Source: Jejuia sp. UBA6058 (GTDB lineage Bacteria; Bacteroidota; Bacteroidia; Flavobacteriales; Flavobacteriaceae). From it: DNA of 64,000 nt. Positions 33,803 to 42,842 of this stretch are shown here, piece after piece; the first letter of the stretch is position 1, and each line of letters starts with the position of its first letter. A program made the translations under genes and the position numbers. The stretch covers positions 10,633 through 74,632 of the forward strand of contig DIYI01000019.1 of the NCBI GenBank assembly GCA_002428965.1, read 5' to 3'. Below the pieces are notes generated by a model. That model did not search any database and was not told the origin of the DNA. It saw only the letters and a list, made by a program, of their open reading frames with translations.

Positions 33803-34102
33803 ATGGGACCAATAAAATTCACTTTAATAAAAAGACTGCCTAAAAACAAGAGGTTTAACTACACACCTAGGCATTATAAGGGTAAGGAAGATACAGATGA
33901 ACTTAAATATCCTACAAAATTTGATGCTTATGCAGACAACCTTAATAAAAATGATTTCGGGGGTCATTGGCATGAAAGTAGAATTAAAAGTAGAAATAGA
34001 GATAATTCAGAATTTAATAAGACAATCTTAATTTTAGTTATGGTCTTCATTTTTGTTTTTCTTTTTATTATCGATTTCGACTTATCAATCTTTTTTTCTT
34101 AG
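33803..34102 (+). CDS. Small single-helix membrane protein, second of a related pair
   Basis: A 99-residue protein with RFNYTPRHYKG near residue 17, a GGHWHESRIKSRNRD segment (about 53-67) and one C-terminal membrane helix (TILILVMVFIFVFLFIIDF). The F-x-Y-x-P-R motif, the W...R motif and the helix match the order seen in the preceding 75-residue protein, so the two are probably diverged tandem duplicates. They are 16 bp apart and precede mutL by 92 bp. Function unknown. Confidence 0.7.
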   Translation: MGPIKFTLIKRLPKNKRFNYTPRHYKGKEDTDELKYPTKFDAYADNLNKNDFGGHWHESRIKSRNRDNSEFNKTILILVMVFIFVFLFIIDFDLSIFFS

Positions 34103-34194
34103 TCTTATGTTAAATCATAAAAAGTAAATATCTTTTTTATTCTAAAAGCATAGACTCAATATTTAAACGCCCATTATGGGTTTCTTAATTCTAT

Positions 34195-36054
34195 ATGGCA
34201 GACATCATTCAACTTTTACCAGACCACGTTGCAAATCAAATAGCCGCTGGAGAAGTTGTACAACGACCTGCTTCTGTGGTAAAAGAGCTTCTGGAGAATT
34301 CTATTGATGCTGGTGCCGATGTTATAAAACTCATTTTAAAAGACGCAGGAAAAACTCTTATTCAAGTTATTGATAATGGTAAAGGCATGAGCGTTACAGA
34401 TGCACGCTTAAGTTTTGAAAGACACGCGACTTCAAAAATTAAAAATGCAGATGATCTATTCAAACTAAATACTAAAGGGTTTCGTGGGGAAGCTTTAGCA
34501 AGTATTGCCGCCATTGCACATGTGGAGCTTAAAACTAAGCTTGAGACTGACGATGTAGGTACTTGTATTGTTATTGAAGGAAGTGAAGTGAAATCGCAAG
34601 AAGTAACGGTAACGCCTAAAGGCACATCGATTTCGGTTAAAAATCTTTTCTTTAATATTCCAGCGCGACGTAATTTTTTAAAATCCAATACCGTAGAGTT
34701 ACGCCACATAGTTGAGGAATTTCATCGTGTAGCCTTAGCGCACCCAAATTTAGGCTTTAGCTTTTTTAATAATGGTAGCGAAACTTTTAATCTTCCATCC
34801 AGTAATTATAGGCAACGCGTAGTTAATATTTTTGGAAACAAGACTAACGAAAAATTAGTACCTGTTGAAGAAGATACCGAGGTGTTAAAAATATCTGGTT
34901 TTATAGGTAAACCAGAGTTTGCGAAAAAAACAAGAGGCGAGCAATTCTTTTTTGTAAATCATAGGTTTATTAAAAGTCCGTATTTAAACCATGCTATTCA
35001 ATCTGCTTTTGAAGGGTTGTTAAAAACGAGCACACACCCTAGTTATTTTTTAAATTTAGAAGTAGATCCACAAACTATTGATATTAATATTCATCCAACT
35101 AAAACAGAAATAAAGTTTGATGATGAACATACGCTTTATGCGATTTTAAGATCTGCCGTAAAACACAGTTTGGGTCAGTTTAATATCGCGCCAGTTCTCG
35201 ATTTTGAGCGAGATGCTACATTAGATACACCCTACAGTTCAAAAACTGATGTTACAAAATCACCTAAAATAGAGGTGGATAGCAGTTTTAACCCGTTTAA
35301 GGAGACAAAATCAGAAAGAGGTGTTGCGCGACAAACAACTTCTTTTAAACCAACACCTTCTAATTGGGATAGCTTATATATTGGCTTGGAATCAAAAAGT
35401 AACGACTCTGAAACGAATTTTAGTCATTTAACTTTTGAAAGTGAAGAAAAGGCAAGCACCTTATTTGATGATAAAGAAATAGCTTCTGATACGGCAAGTT
35501 CAACGTATCAATTGCATAATAAATATATTATAAGTGCTATAAAATCGGGGATGTTGGTGATCGATCAATATAGAGCGCACCAGCGCATTCTGTATGAAGA
35601 TTTCTTAAAAGATATTACAGTAAAGGAAGGTGTAAGTCAGCAATTGCTGTTTCCTTTAGAATTACATTTTGCTATTCATGAATTGGATATCATAAAACAG
35701 TTAAAGGAAGATTTAGAGCATACTGGATTTGTGTTTTCAAACGTTACAGATACTTCTATAGAAATTAAAGGTGTACCGGTAATTTTACCTGAAAGTGAGA
35801 TTTCTATTGTATTAGAGCAATTGATTAGTGATGTACAAAATGAAGTGCCAGATGCTAATTTTAGTGCAATGGATTTATTGGCAAAATCTATGTCTAAAAG
35901 TTTAGCAATAAAAACAGGGCAGGCATTAAAGAAGGACGAACAAGAACATATTGTGAACAAGTTATTTGCCTGTAAGGCACCAAATATTTCACCAACAAAC
36001 CGCGTTACGTTTATTACCGTTGGAGTAGATGAGTTGGACAAAAAGTTTATTTAA
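34195..36054 (+). CDS. mutL: DNA mismatch repair protein MutL
   Basis: A 619-residue protein with an intact GHKL ATPase N-terminus: IAAGEVVQRPASVVKELLENSIDAGAD, DNGKGM, TSKI and GFRGEALASIAAI. A variable linker (about 340-445) leads to the C-terminal dimerisation domain. The endonuclease signature DQHA(x)2E(x)4E appears as DQYRAHQRILYE (residues 457-468), with Tyr for His, Arg for Ala and Gln for Glu. The usual Cys-containing tail is FACKAPNISPTN. MutL couples mismatch recognition to strand removal. It heads a plus-strand run with two rhomboid genes. Confidence 0.95.
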   Translation: MADIIQLLPDHVANQIAAGEVVQRPASVVKELLENSIDAGADVIKLILKDAGKTLIQVIDNGKGMSVTDARLSFERHATSKIKNADDLFKLNTKGFRGEALASIAAIAHVELKTKLETDDVGTCIVIEGSEVKSQEVTVTPKGTSISVKNLFFNIPARRNFLKSNTVELRHIVEEFHRVALAHPNLGFSFFNNGSETFNLPSSNYRQRVVNIFGNKTNEKLVPVEEDTEVLKISGFIGKPEFAKKTRGEQFFFVNHRFIKSPYLNHAIQSAFEGLLKTSTHPSYFLNLEVDPQTIDINIHPTKTEIKFDDEHTLYAILRSAVKHSLGQFNIAPVLDFERDATLDTPYSSKTDVTKSPKIEVDSSFNPFKETKSERGVARQTTSFKPTPSNWDSLYIGLESKSNDSETNFSHLTFESEEKASTLFDDKEIASDTASSTYQLHNKYIISAIKSGMLVIDQYRAHQRILYEDFLKDITVKEGVSQQLLFPLELHFAIHELDIIKQLKEDLEHTGFVFSNVTDTSIEIKGVPVILPESEISIVLEQLISDVQNEVPDANFSAMDLLAKSMSKSLAIKTGQALKKDEQEHIVNKLFACKAPNISPTNRVTFITVGVDELDKKFI

Positions 36055-36057
36055 ATT

Positions 36058-36813
36058 ATGATGAGGATTTCAGATACGGTTAAGCATTTAATAATCATTA
36101 ACGTGATTATGTTTGTGGGAACTTTGGCTATTGGTAATGGTGTGTTTTACGATTGGTTTGCAATGCATTTTCCAAAAAATCAAGATTTTAAGTTCTGGCA
36201 GATATTCTCTCATATGTTTATGCATGGTGGGATCACTCATATAGCATTTAATATGTTTGCGTTGTGGATGTTTGGTTCTCCTGTTGAGCAAGTGCTAGGA
36301 GGAAAACGTTTTATGTTTATTTATTTTTCTGCAGGTCTAGGAGCAGTAGCATTACAAACAGGGTATTCTTTCTATGAATTTTATACAGGTCTAAATACCT
36401 TGAATAGTGCTGGATTTGAGACAGTTCAAATTATGGACGCTCTATTAGAAAATAGAAATTTATTAGCGACAAATCTAACAGAAGTAGTTCCTTTAGAACA
36501 ATTAGATGCGTTTCAAAGCTCTTATTACACTCCGATGGTTGGAGCCTCTGGATGTATAATGGGAATTATGGCGGCTTTCGGAATGATGAATCCTAATGCT
36601 GAATTAATGTTGATATTTCTTCCTATTCCAATTAAGGCTAAATTTTTCATTCCTGGAATTATACTTTTAGATTTAATTTCAGGAATTACAGGACATTCTA
36701 TATTTAGTCCAAGTAATACAGCGCATTTCGCTCACGTTGGCGGAGCACTAATTGGATTTATAATTATGTGGTACTGGAAAAAAACACAGTTTAATAGAAA
36801 CCGTTGGTATTAG
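36058..36813 (+). CDS. Rhomboid-family intramembrane serine protease
   Basis: A 251-residue polytopic protein. Helix motif FSHMFMHGGITHIAFNMFALWMFG holds the His/Asn pair of helix 2, catalytic Ser164 is in VGASGCIMG, and the partner His226 is in HFAHVGGALIG. These proteases cut single-pass membrane proteins. It lies 3 bp after mutL and 2 bp before a second rhomboid gene. An insertion of about 60 residues between helices 3 and 4 (YEFYTGLNT...YYTPM) is longer than in GlpG. Confidence 0.92.
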   Translation: MMRISDTVKHLIIINVIMFVGTLAIGNGVFYDWFAMHFPKNQDFKFWQIFSHMFMHGGITHIAFNMFALWMFGSPVEQVLGGKRFMFIYFSAGLGAVALQTGYSFYEFYTGLNTLNSAGFETVQIMDALLENRNLLATNLTEVVPLEQLDAFQSSYYTPMVGASGCIMGIMAAFGMMNPNAELMLIFLPIPIKAKFFIPGIILLDLISGITGHSIFSPSNTAHFAHVGGALIGFIIMWYWKKTQFNRNRWY

Positions 36814-36815
36814 AA

Positions 36816-37661
36816 ATGGCATCATTAAATCAAGATCTAAAATATAAGTTGTCGCGGTTAAGCGTATTAGAAAAAATAATTCTAATAAATGTAGCCGTCT
36901 TTATTGTAGGTAGAGTTTTTTCTCCATTGCTTTCTTGGTTAGAATTACCGAGTGCGTTTAATAGCTTTATACTAAAGCCTTGGAGTATTGTTACCTATGC
37001 TTTCACGCATTATGGTTGGTTGCATATTTTATTCAACATGTTGTGGTTGTATGTATTAGGGCGTATGTTTTTGAACCTGTTCTCGGCAAAAATGGCTTTG
37101 AACGTTTACTTTTTGGGAGCTATTTGTGGAGGCGTTTTGTATTTGTTGTTTTATGATTTTCTGCCCGATAGTGGTGTAAATGTGCCTCTAGTTGGTGCTT
37201 CAGCATCCGTAAGAGCTTTGTTAATTTTTTTATGCGCGTATATGCCAAATCAAGATGTACGCGTTATCACTTTCAATATTAAGCTTTGGTATATTGGTGT
37301 GGCAATTGTTATAATTGATGTTTTAGGTTTATTTGGGAACAATGGTGGTGGTTATTTAGCGCATTTGGGAGGCGTTATTTTAGGTTATTTGTATGCAAAA
37401 CAGCTTACAAAAGGCAATGATATTGGTAAAGGTTTTGAAAAAACTATGGATGCTATCGTGGGTTTCTTTAAATTTAAAAAGAAGAGTCCTTTAAAAACCG
37501 TTCACAAAAATAAAAGTAAAGTTGGTGGCTATACTAAAGCTGATTTTAGTGAGTTTAATAATCAGAAGAAAATTGATGTCATTCTTGATAAAATAAGTAA
37601 AAGCGGTTATGACAGCCTAACAACAGATGAAAAAGAAATATTGTTTAGAGCGGGCAAGTAG
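36816..37661 (+). CDS. Second rhomboid-family protease with C-terminal tail domain
   Basis: From ATG 36816, two bases after the first rhomboid's stop, the product has 281 residues. An earlier in-frame start at 36804 would overlap that gene. HYGWLHILFNMLWLYVLG matches the helix-2 motif and AHLGGVILGYL the helix-6 His. The active-site motif reads GASAS rather than GxSG, so the Gly after the nucleophile is Ala. The C-terminus (DFSEFNNQKKIDVILDKISKSGYDSLTTDEKEIL) is a cytosolic helical segment resembling DUF6576. Confidence 0.88.
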   Translation: MASLNQDLKYKLSRLSVLEKIILINVAVFIVGRVFSPLLSWLELPSAFNSFILKPWSIVTYAFTHYGWLHILFNMLWLYVLGRMFLNLFSAKMALNVYFLGAICGGVLYLLFYDFLPDSGVNVPLVGASASVRALLIFLCAYMPNQDVRVITFNIKLWYIGVAIVIIDVLGLFGNNGGGYLAHLGGVILGYLYAKQLTKGNDIGKGFEKTMDAIVGFFKFKKKSPLKTVHKNKSKVGGYTKADFSEFNNQKKIDVILDKISKSGYDSLTTDEKEILFRAGK

Positions 37662-37663
37662 TT

Positions 37664-38689
37664 ATGAAAGGACTAAGTTTTATTGATAAAGTGTTCTGGG
37701 TAATCAATAGAATTTTAGCCATTATATTGTTGCTGTCTTACGTGCTTCCATTTTTATCTCCAAAAAATTTCTCAGTACTTTCTGTTTTAAGTTTAGGTGT
37801 TGCATTTTTAATTTTGGTTAATCTATTGTTTTTTTTATACTGGTTACTAAAGTTGAAAAAACAGTTCTTACTATCGCTTGTTGTACTTCTTATTGGTTAT
37901 ATATCATATGGTTCGCTCTATAAATTTTCATCATCTAAGGCGATTGAAGCGGATAGCAATTTTAAGGTAATGAATTACAATGTGCGTTTATTCAACTTAT
38001 ATAATTGGTTGCCACAGGATGGTATTGAATTGGAAATTGTTGACTTAATAAGAAATGAAAGTCCAGATATTTTAAGTCTTCAGGAATATCACCCACACCC
38101 TAATGTAGATTTGTCTTTTTTTAAATATAAATATGAAAAGCTTTCAGGTAAGAAAACAAAATATGGGCAAGCCATTTTTTCCAACTTCCCTATTGTAAAT
38201 TCTGGTTCCGTTGAGTTTCCAAACACTTCAAATAATGCCATTTTTGTAGATGTTATTATCAAAAATGATACTGTAAGAGTTTACAATGTGCATTTAGAAT
38301 CTATGCGTATAAATACAAATGTAGAAAGTTTAAAAGAAGAAGATTCTGAACGACTTTTTAAACGTGTGGGCAAGACATTTAAAATGCAACAATTTCAAAC
38401 TGAATTATTTTTAATGCATAAAAGACAATGTACACATAAAATGATTATTTGTGGAGATTTTAATAACACCGCGTTCTCATATGTTTATCGTAAAATTAAA
38501 GGCGATTTAAATGATACATTTAAAGAGGCAGGTAATGGTTTTGGACGTACTTACGATTTTAAGTTCTTTCCTATTAGAATTGATTTTATCTTATCTGATG
38601 ACGCTTTTGAAGTGAATGGGTTTAAGGCCTATAATGAACATCTATCAGATCATTATCCTGTAATGACTACCTTAAATCTAGCTGGGTAA
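37664..38689 (+). CDS. Endonuclease/exonuclease/phosphatase (EEP) family membrane protein
   Basis: A 341-residue protein with three N-terminal hydrophobic segments (about 10-30, 38-62, 68-88) and an EEP catalytic domain: MNYNVRLFNL, ILSLQEYHP (Glu), YNVHLESM, ICGDFNNTAFSY (Asp-x-Asn) and HLSDHYPV (Asp-His). Family members cut DNA or RNA or hydrolyse phosphodiesters such as sphingomyelin. Substrate unknown; the active site faces the periplasm or cytoplasm depending on topology. Ends base-to-base with the convergent DUF6122 gene. Confidence 0.88.
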   Translation: MKGLSFIDKVFWVINRILAIILLLSYVLPFLSPKNFSVLSVLSLGVAFLILVNLLFFLYWLLKLKKQFLLSLVVLLIGYISYGSLYKFSSSKAIEADSNFKVMNYNVRLFNLYNWLPQDGIELEIVDLIRNESPDILSLQEYHPHPNVDLSFFKYKYEKLSGKKTKYGQAIFSNFPIVNSGSVEFPNTSNNAIFVDVIIKNDTVRVYNVHLESMRINTNVESLKEEDSERLFKRVGKTFKMQQFQTELFLMHKRQCTHKMIICGDFNNTAFSYVYRKIKGDLNDTFKEAGNGFGRTYDFKFFPIRIDFILSDDAFEVNGFKAYNEHLSDHYPVMTTLNLAG

Positions 38690-38998
38690 TTACATAAACG
38701 AGCAGTCTACTGTATCAGCAATGATATGAATAACTAATCCTAAACCAACCAACCTAGATTTTTTAGGAAAACATAGAAATATGTAAAATAAAATAGCAAA
38801 GGAAGAATGTAAAGGATGAAACCCAATACTACAGCGGTTTGGATCAAAAATGGGAGTAGCTAATAAATGGTCTAAGTCTATCAAAAGGCCAGCAAGCATT
38901 GTTAAATATGAGACTTTCCAAGTTGATTTATAAAATACTATGGCAACGATTAAGGGCAATAAGAAGTGAATACCATAATGTGCAAAAGGCTGAATCAT
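38690..38998 (-). CDS. DUF6122 small membrane protein
   Basis: A 102-residue protein with three to four hydrophobic segments. MIQPFAHYGIHFLLPLIVAI starts it, and LAGLLIDLDHLLATPIFDPNRCSIGFHPLHS carries conserved-looking Asp, His and Cys reminiscent of LexA/YdjM-type metal-dependent membrane hydrolases. I recognise it as the Bacteroidota DUF6122 family, function unknown. Abuts WbqC (zero spacing) and the convergent EEP gene. Confidence 0.78.
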   Translation of the reverse strand: MIQPFAHYGIHFLLPLIVAIVFYKSTWKVSYLTMLAGLLIDLDHLLATPIFDPNRCSIGFHPLHSSFAILFYIFLCFPKKSRLVGLGLVIHIIADTVDCSFM

Positions 38999-39619
38999 TT
39001 AACCATTTAAATTTTGAGATTCTAGATAATTTAGTGCATTTGGTCCTTCATTAAAAAGTAAATCTAAAATACTTAAGTTAGAAATAAAACCGTGTTTGTT
39101 GCTGAATACCTGCGTATAGGGTTCAAAATTAAAGCTATTTTCCTTTTTAGCGTTTACTAGGTGTCGTAAGTCTTTTCTGCTAGTTGTTTCCTTTTCATAT
39201 ATATCTGTTATTGAAGAAGAGATCTCTATTTGTAAACAATCGCAAACTACATTAAAGCATTTCATGTTAAATTCCAAAAGGTAAGTAGCTTTATCAAAGA
39301 ACAAAGGTTTTAACTCGTCTTCATAAAATTCAAAGAAAGGAGAGGTGCGATATGCAGATTCTAAAGATTTCCAATGTTGTAATTGCCATTTTTCACCGTT
39401 AAAGACTTTTACATCTTTGTATAATTGGCGTTTATTTTGAGAATAAATTACTGGAATATTTAACAGTAGTTTACCGTTGGCACCATAGATGTAAGTTCTG
39501 TTTCTATAGGTTTGTTTTACAAAGTTATCAGCCCATTCAAATTTGGTCTCCTTAGATTGAACAATGCCTGTGAAGTGCGCAATATTTGGAAAATATGTGG
39601 GATGAATAAGGATATTCAT
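38999..39619 (-). CDS. WbqC family protein
   Basis: A 206-residue protein with the WbqC pattern: PTYFPNIAHFTGIVQSKETKFEWADNFVKQTYRNRTYIYGANGKLLLNIPV, followed by WKSLESAYRTSPFFEFYEDEL and an ending that names a late LSILDLLFNEGPNALNYL. WbqC proteins are linked to O-antigen or other glycan loci but have no proven reaction. Here it follows lepB by 23 bp, a recurring neighbourhood in Flavobacteriia. Confidence 0.88.
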   Translation of the reverse strand: MNILIHPTYFPNIAHFTGIVQSKETKFEWADNFVKQTYRNRTYIYGANGKLLLNIPVIYSQNKRQLYKDVKVFNGEKWQLQHWKSLESAYRTSPFFEFYEDELKPLFFDKATYLLEFNMKCFNVVCDCLQIEISSSITDIYEKETTSRKDLRHLVNAKKENSFNFEPYTQVFSNKHGFISNLSILDLLFNEGPNALNYLESQNLNG

Positions 39620-39642
39620 TTTATACTCTACTAAAGCAAATT

Positions 39643-41376
39643 TTAAGCTTTAGCTTTTTTACGAGCTTTCCATTTATTAAAACCTATAAGTCCACCAATA
39701 CATATTAGAACAGGCATTAAAAAGGAGGTAGGTTTACCTTCACCATGCACGGTGGTAAAAAAACGCTCCCAACGTGGGTTTTTAATGCCATCCCAACTCA
39801 TCCAAACTAATACAGGTTTACCAAAAACATGATTAAAAGGAACGTATCCCCAACCTCGTGCATCTATAGAATTATTTCGGTTATCTCCCATCATCCAATA
39901 GTAATCCTGTTTGAAGGTATATGAATTAACTACTTCACCATTAATTTTAATCTGATTGCCAGCTACTTGGAGTGTATTTCCTTCATACTCTGTAATTACT
40001 CTTTTATATAGGGGTAATACTTCTAAATTAATATTGACTGTTGCACCTTTTTTGGGGATATAAATAGGGCCGAAATTATCAAAGTTCCAGCTGTAAAGAG
40101 GAGAGTGCGGAAAAGTACTGTCATCTTTTAATTGATAGCTGAACTGTTCAAGAAAGATTGTAGATGGCAAGTTTTTAATAATTTCCGCATTTTTTGCAGT
40201 TAGATTAATATTATACTTGTTTTTAATTGGTGCCATTTTCAGTTTTGTCATTTCCTGATATGGAATGAAGCCAACTACTTCTACATTTATAGAATCTCTA
40301 CTACTTTCTTTTAAATATGATCTTTTCTGACCATTAACTTCTTCATTTAAATACTTTTTGACCCTGTTATCATCCCAATATTCAGCTTTTATTTTGTAAA
40401 AACTCCATGTACTTTCAATTTCATATTTATCTATGAATTCTTGAGAGATGGCATTCTCAGAAATAAACGTATAGTAGTGTTGTAAAGCAGCTCTATCAGG
40501 AAGCTCATTTTTCTCACCGTTTATATAAACATATCCATCTATTATTTCTAAGGAGTCTCCGGGTATACCAACACAACGCTTTACAAGGTTGGTTTTTTTA
40601 TCTATAGGTTTATAATAATTTCTATCAGGAGTAAAATCGTTCATATCCAACAGCGTGTCAGCAGGTTGGTTAAACACTACAATATCGTTACGTTTTATTT
40701 TTTGAAAACCAGGTAAACGCATGTAAGGTAATTGCAGTTTATTTATCCAAGATGTGTTTCTCTTTTCAAAATTATCATTAAAGGTATAAGATTTTACATT
40801 GGCAACCGGAATAGTGTCGTGCACCATGGGTGCTGCAACGGTTGTCATCGGTACTCTGGCACCGTAATGAAACTTGCTTACAAACAAGAAATCTCCAACC
40901 AATAAAGATTTTTCTAAGGAGGAGGATGGGATGGTAAAGGGTTGCATAAAATAAGTGTGTACAATTGTTGCTGCTACGATAGCAAACAATATAGAACTCG
41001 TCCATTCTCCCGAACCAGATTTTGGCTGTAAACTTCGGTTTTCAACATAATTTACATCGGCGACATAGTTTAAATAGTAATTGTAAAATCCAAGACTCAC
41101 TACGGCTAAAAAAGTATCGGTATACGTGTTTTTACCAAAACTTCTAGCAGTTTCTACCCAAACAACCATGAGCATAATTAGGTTGACAATGGGTAAGAAT
41201 AACAAAATAACCCACCACCAAGGGCGATTGATAATTTTCATTAAAATAACACCATTGTAAACTGGCACAAAAGCTTCCCAAGCTTGTCGTCCAGCTTTAA
41301 CGTATAATTTCCATGTGCCTAAACCATGAATTATTTGGATTACTAATAAAAATAAAAGCCACTGAGTAAGAGTCAT
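39643..41376 (-). CDS. lepB: Signal peptidase I (long Bacteroidota form)
   Basis: A 577-residue inner-membrane protease that removes Sec signal peptides. The first 110 residues form a multi-helix domain (AGRQAWEAFVPVYNGVILMKI, DUF5684-like). The S26 domain follows, with catalytic Ser153 in IPSSSLEKSLLVGDFLFVSK, the general-base Lys in VKRCVGIPGDSLEI and the late box GDNRNNSIDARGWGYVP. Length is well above the proteobacterial 320 because of a long insertion between catalytic boxes. It lies within the parA-parB-dapB-lepB-WbqC run. Confidence 0.95.
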   Translation of the reverse strand: MTLTQWLLFLLVIQIIHGLGTWKLYVKAGRQAWEAFVPVYNGVILMKIINRPWWWVILLFLPIVNLIMLMVVWVETARSFGKNTYTDTFLAVVSLGFYNYYLNYVADVNYVENRSLQPKSGSGEWTSSILFAIVAATIVHTYFMQPFTIPSSSLEKSLLVGDFLFVSKFHYGARVPMTTVAAPMVHDTIPVANVKSYTFNDNFEKRNTSWINKLQLPYMRLPGFQKIKRNDIVVFNQPADTLLDMNDFTPDRNYYKPIDKKTNLVKRCVGIPGDSLEIIDGYVYINGEKNELPDRAALQHYYTFISENAISQEFIDKYEIESTWSFYKIKAEYWDDNRVKKYLNEEVNGQKRSYLKESSRDSINVEVVGFIPYQEMTKLKMAPIKNKYNINLTAKNAEIIKNLPSTIFLEQFSYQLKDDSTFPHSPLYSWNFDNFGPIYIPKKGATVNINLEVLPLYKRVITEYEGNTLQVAGNQIKINGEVVNSYTFKQDYYWMMGDNRNNSIDARGWGYVPFNHVFGKPVLVWMSWDGIKNPRWERFFTTVHGEGKPTSFLMPVLICIGGLIGFNKWKARKKAKA

Positions 41377-41443
41377 TTGTCAAGATTTTATATCAAACTT
41401 CTTAGAGCGAAAAACGTAATTATTGTTACACAAATAAAGGCTA

Positions 41444-42148
41444 TTAACCAATATTTAACACATCTCTCATAGAAAACACCCCTGTTTTATCAACTAACCA
41501 TTCTGCAGCTACTACTGCACCTAGAGCAAAACCTTGTCTGTTGTGCGCTATATGTTCTATGTTAATAGTATCTACGGTACTTGCGTAATTTACAGAGTGT
41601 GTTCCAGGAACATCTTCAATACGTTTAGCAACAATAGGAATACTTTTTTCTGCAGATTCACCAAGTTGCCATGAATCGTAATTTGCATTATTTTCTATAA
41701 CGCCTTCTGCTAAAGTAATCGCTGTTCCGCTAGGAGCATCAAGTTTTTTGGTATGATGAATTTCTTCCATGGTAACATTATACTGTTCTAGATTGCTCAT
41801 CATTTTTGCTAAATTTTGATTTAGCTCAAAAAAGATATTCACACCTAAACTAAAATTCGATGCATAAATAAAAGCACCGTTTTTTTCTTTGCAAAGGGCA
41901 ACAGCTTTATCGTAATTATCTAACCAACCTGTGGTACCAGAAACAACAGGAACATTATTATTAAGGCAGTTAGTAATATTGCCATATGCCGCTGAAGGTA
42001 AACTAAAATCTATAGCAACATCCGCCTTAGTTATATCGTAACCTGAATCATCTTTATCTACTTTTAAAACAATGGTGTGTCCTCTATCAATTGCAATTTT
42101 TTCAATGGTTCTGCCCATTCTCCCATACCCAAGTAATGCTATATTCAT
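41444..42148 (-). CDS. dapB: 4-Hydroxy-tetrahydrodipicolinate reductase
   Basis: A 234-residue enzyme of lysine and diaminopimelate synthesis. The NAD(P) motif is LLGYGRMGRTIE (short variant of GxxGxMG). VSGTTGW and EIHHTKKLDAPSGTA carry the catalytic His and Lys. The C-terminus (EWLVDKTGVFSMRDVL) is typical. A good promoter element lies 23 bp upstream, so it can be transcribed separately from parAB. Confidence 0.94.
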   Translation of the reverse strand: MNIALLGYGRMGRTIEKIAIDRGHTIVLKVDKDDSGYDITKADVAIDFSLPSAAYGNITNCLNNNVPVVSGTTGWLDNYDKAVALCKEKNGAFIYASNFSLGVNIFFELNQNLAKMMSNLEQYNVTMEEIHHTKKLDAPSGTAITLAEGVIENNANYDSWQLGESAEKSIPIVAKRIEDVPGTHSVNYASTVDTINIEHIAHNRQGFALGAVVAAEWLVDKTGVFSMRDVLNIG

Positions 42149-42170
42149 GTGCTGTTTTATTGTAACGCGT

Positions 42171-42178
42171 CAAAAGTA
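42171..42178 (-). promoter_or_regulatory. dapB -7 promoter element
   Basis: Minus strand TACTTTTG followed by ACGCG, 23 bp before the dapB ATG. No matching TTG at the -33 distance was found. Confidence 0.55.
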
Positions 42179-42221
42179 ATCATTCAAAACTAATTTTAAA
42201 TTGAAATAACTCTATTTCAAA

Positions 42222-42842
42222 CTAAAATTTAAAATTTAGTGATAGGCCAACGGTACTGCTACGGTCAATTTCGTTCAATTCGTAGTGTGGTTCTAGAGTG
42301 AGGTTTTCATCTACATTATACTGCAATAAGTGAGCATCTACATTCGCATCAATAATGTTTAACGCATAAAGCCCAATAGTTGCTAAAAGCGAAATTTCTT
42401 TATTTCGCCTAAAAAGTTTTTGTGCACGAATTAACCCATCAGTTGTAACTCGTTCGGAAATTGCGTTACCGTCAGCATCAAAAGTGTAGAATTCATCTGT
42501 TTGAAAACCTGCCAAACGACTTCGGTAGGCATCCCTATAGCGCCTATATTCCTTATCGTTGTTAAGATAGAAATACATACCTGTACCTAAAGCACCATAT
42601 ACAATTGGGATTTTCCAGTATTTTTTATTGTAAGCTTGTCCTAAACCAGGTAAAACTGCAGATAAGAAAGCAGCTTTAGCAGGTCTTAAAGGATCTATTG
42701 GTTTTCGCTTAGGTATAATAGTATCAACCACAACAACAGTCTCTGGAATGCTGTCTGTGGATGATTTGTCTTTTTTTTGAGCTAAAGCTGAAAAGCAACA
42801 AGAAATAGCTATAACTAATGCTATTAAATTTTTATTTAGCAC
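42222..42842 (-). CDS. DUF5683 domain protein
   Basis: A 206-residue protein with a signal peptide (MLNKNLIALVIAISCCFSALA). The conserved block RPAKAAFLSAVLPGLGQAYNKKYWKIPIVYGALGTGMYFYLNN is the DUF5683 hallmark. It is probably an envelope protein, since the domain recurs in Bacteroidota behind parB. Its start overlaps the parB end by 11 bp. No function is known. Confidence 0.85.
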   Translation of the reverse strand: MLNKNLIALVIAISCCFSALAQKKDKSSTDSIPETVVVVDTIIPKRKPIDPLRPAKAAFLSAVLPGLGQAYNKKYWKIPIVYGALGTGMYFYLNNDKEYRRYRDAYRSRLAGFQTDEFYTFDADGNAISERVTTDGLIRAQKLFRRNKEISLLATIGLYALNIIDANVDAHLLQYNVDENLTLEPHYELNEIDRSSTVGLSLNFKF

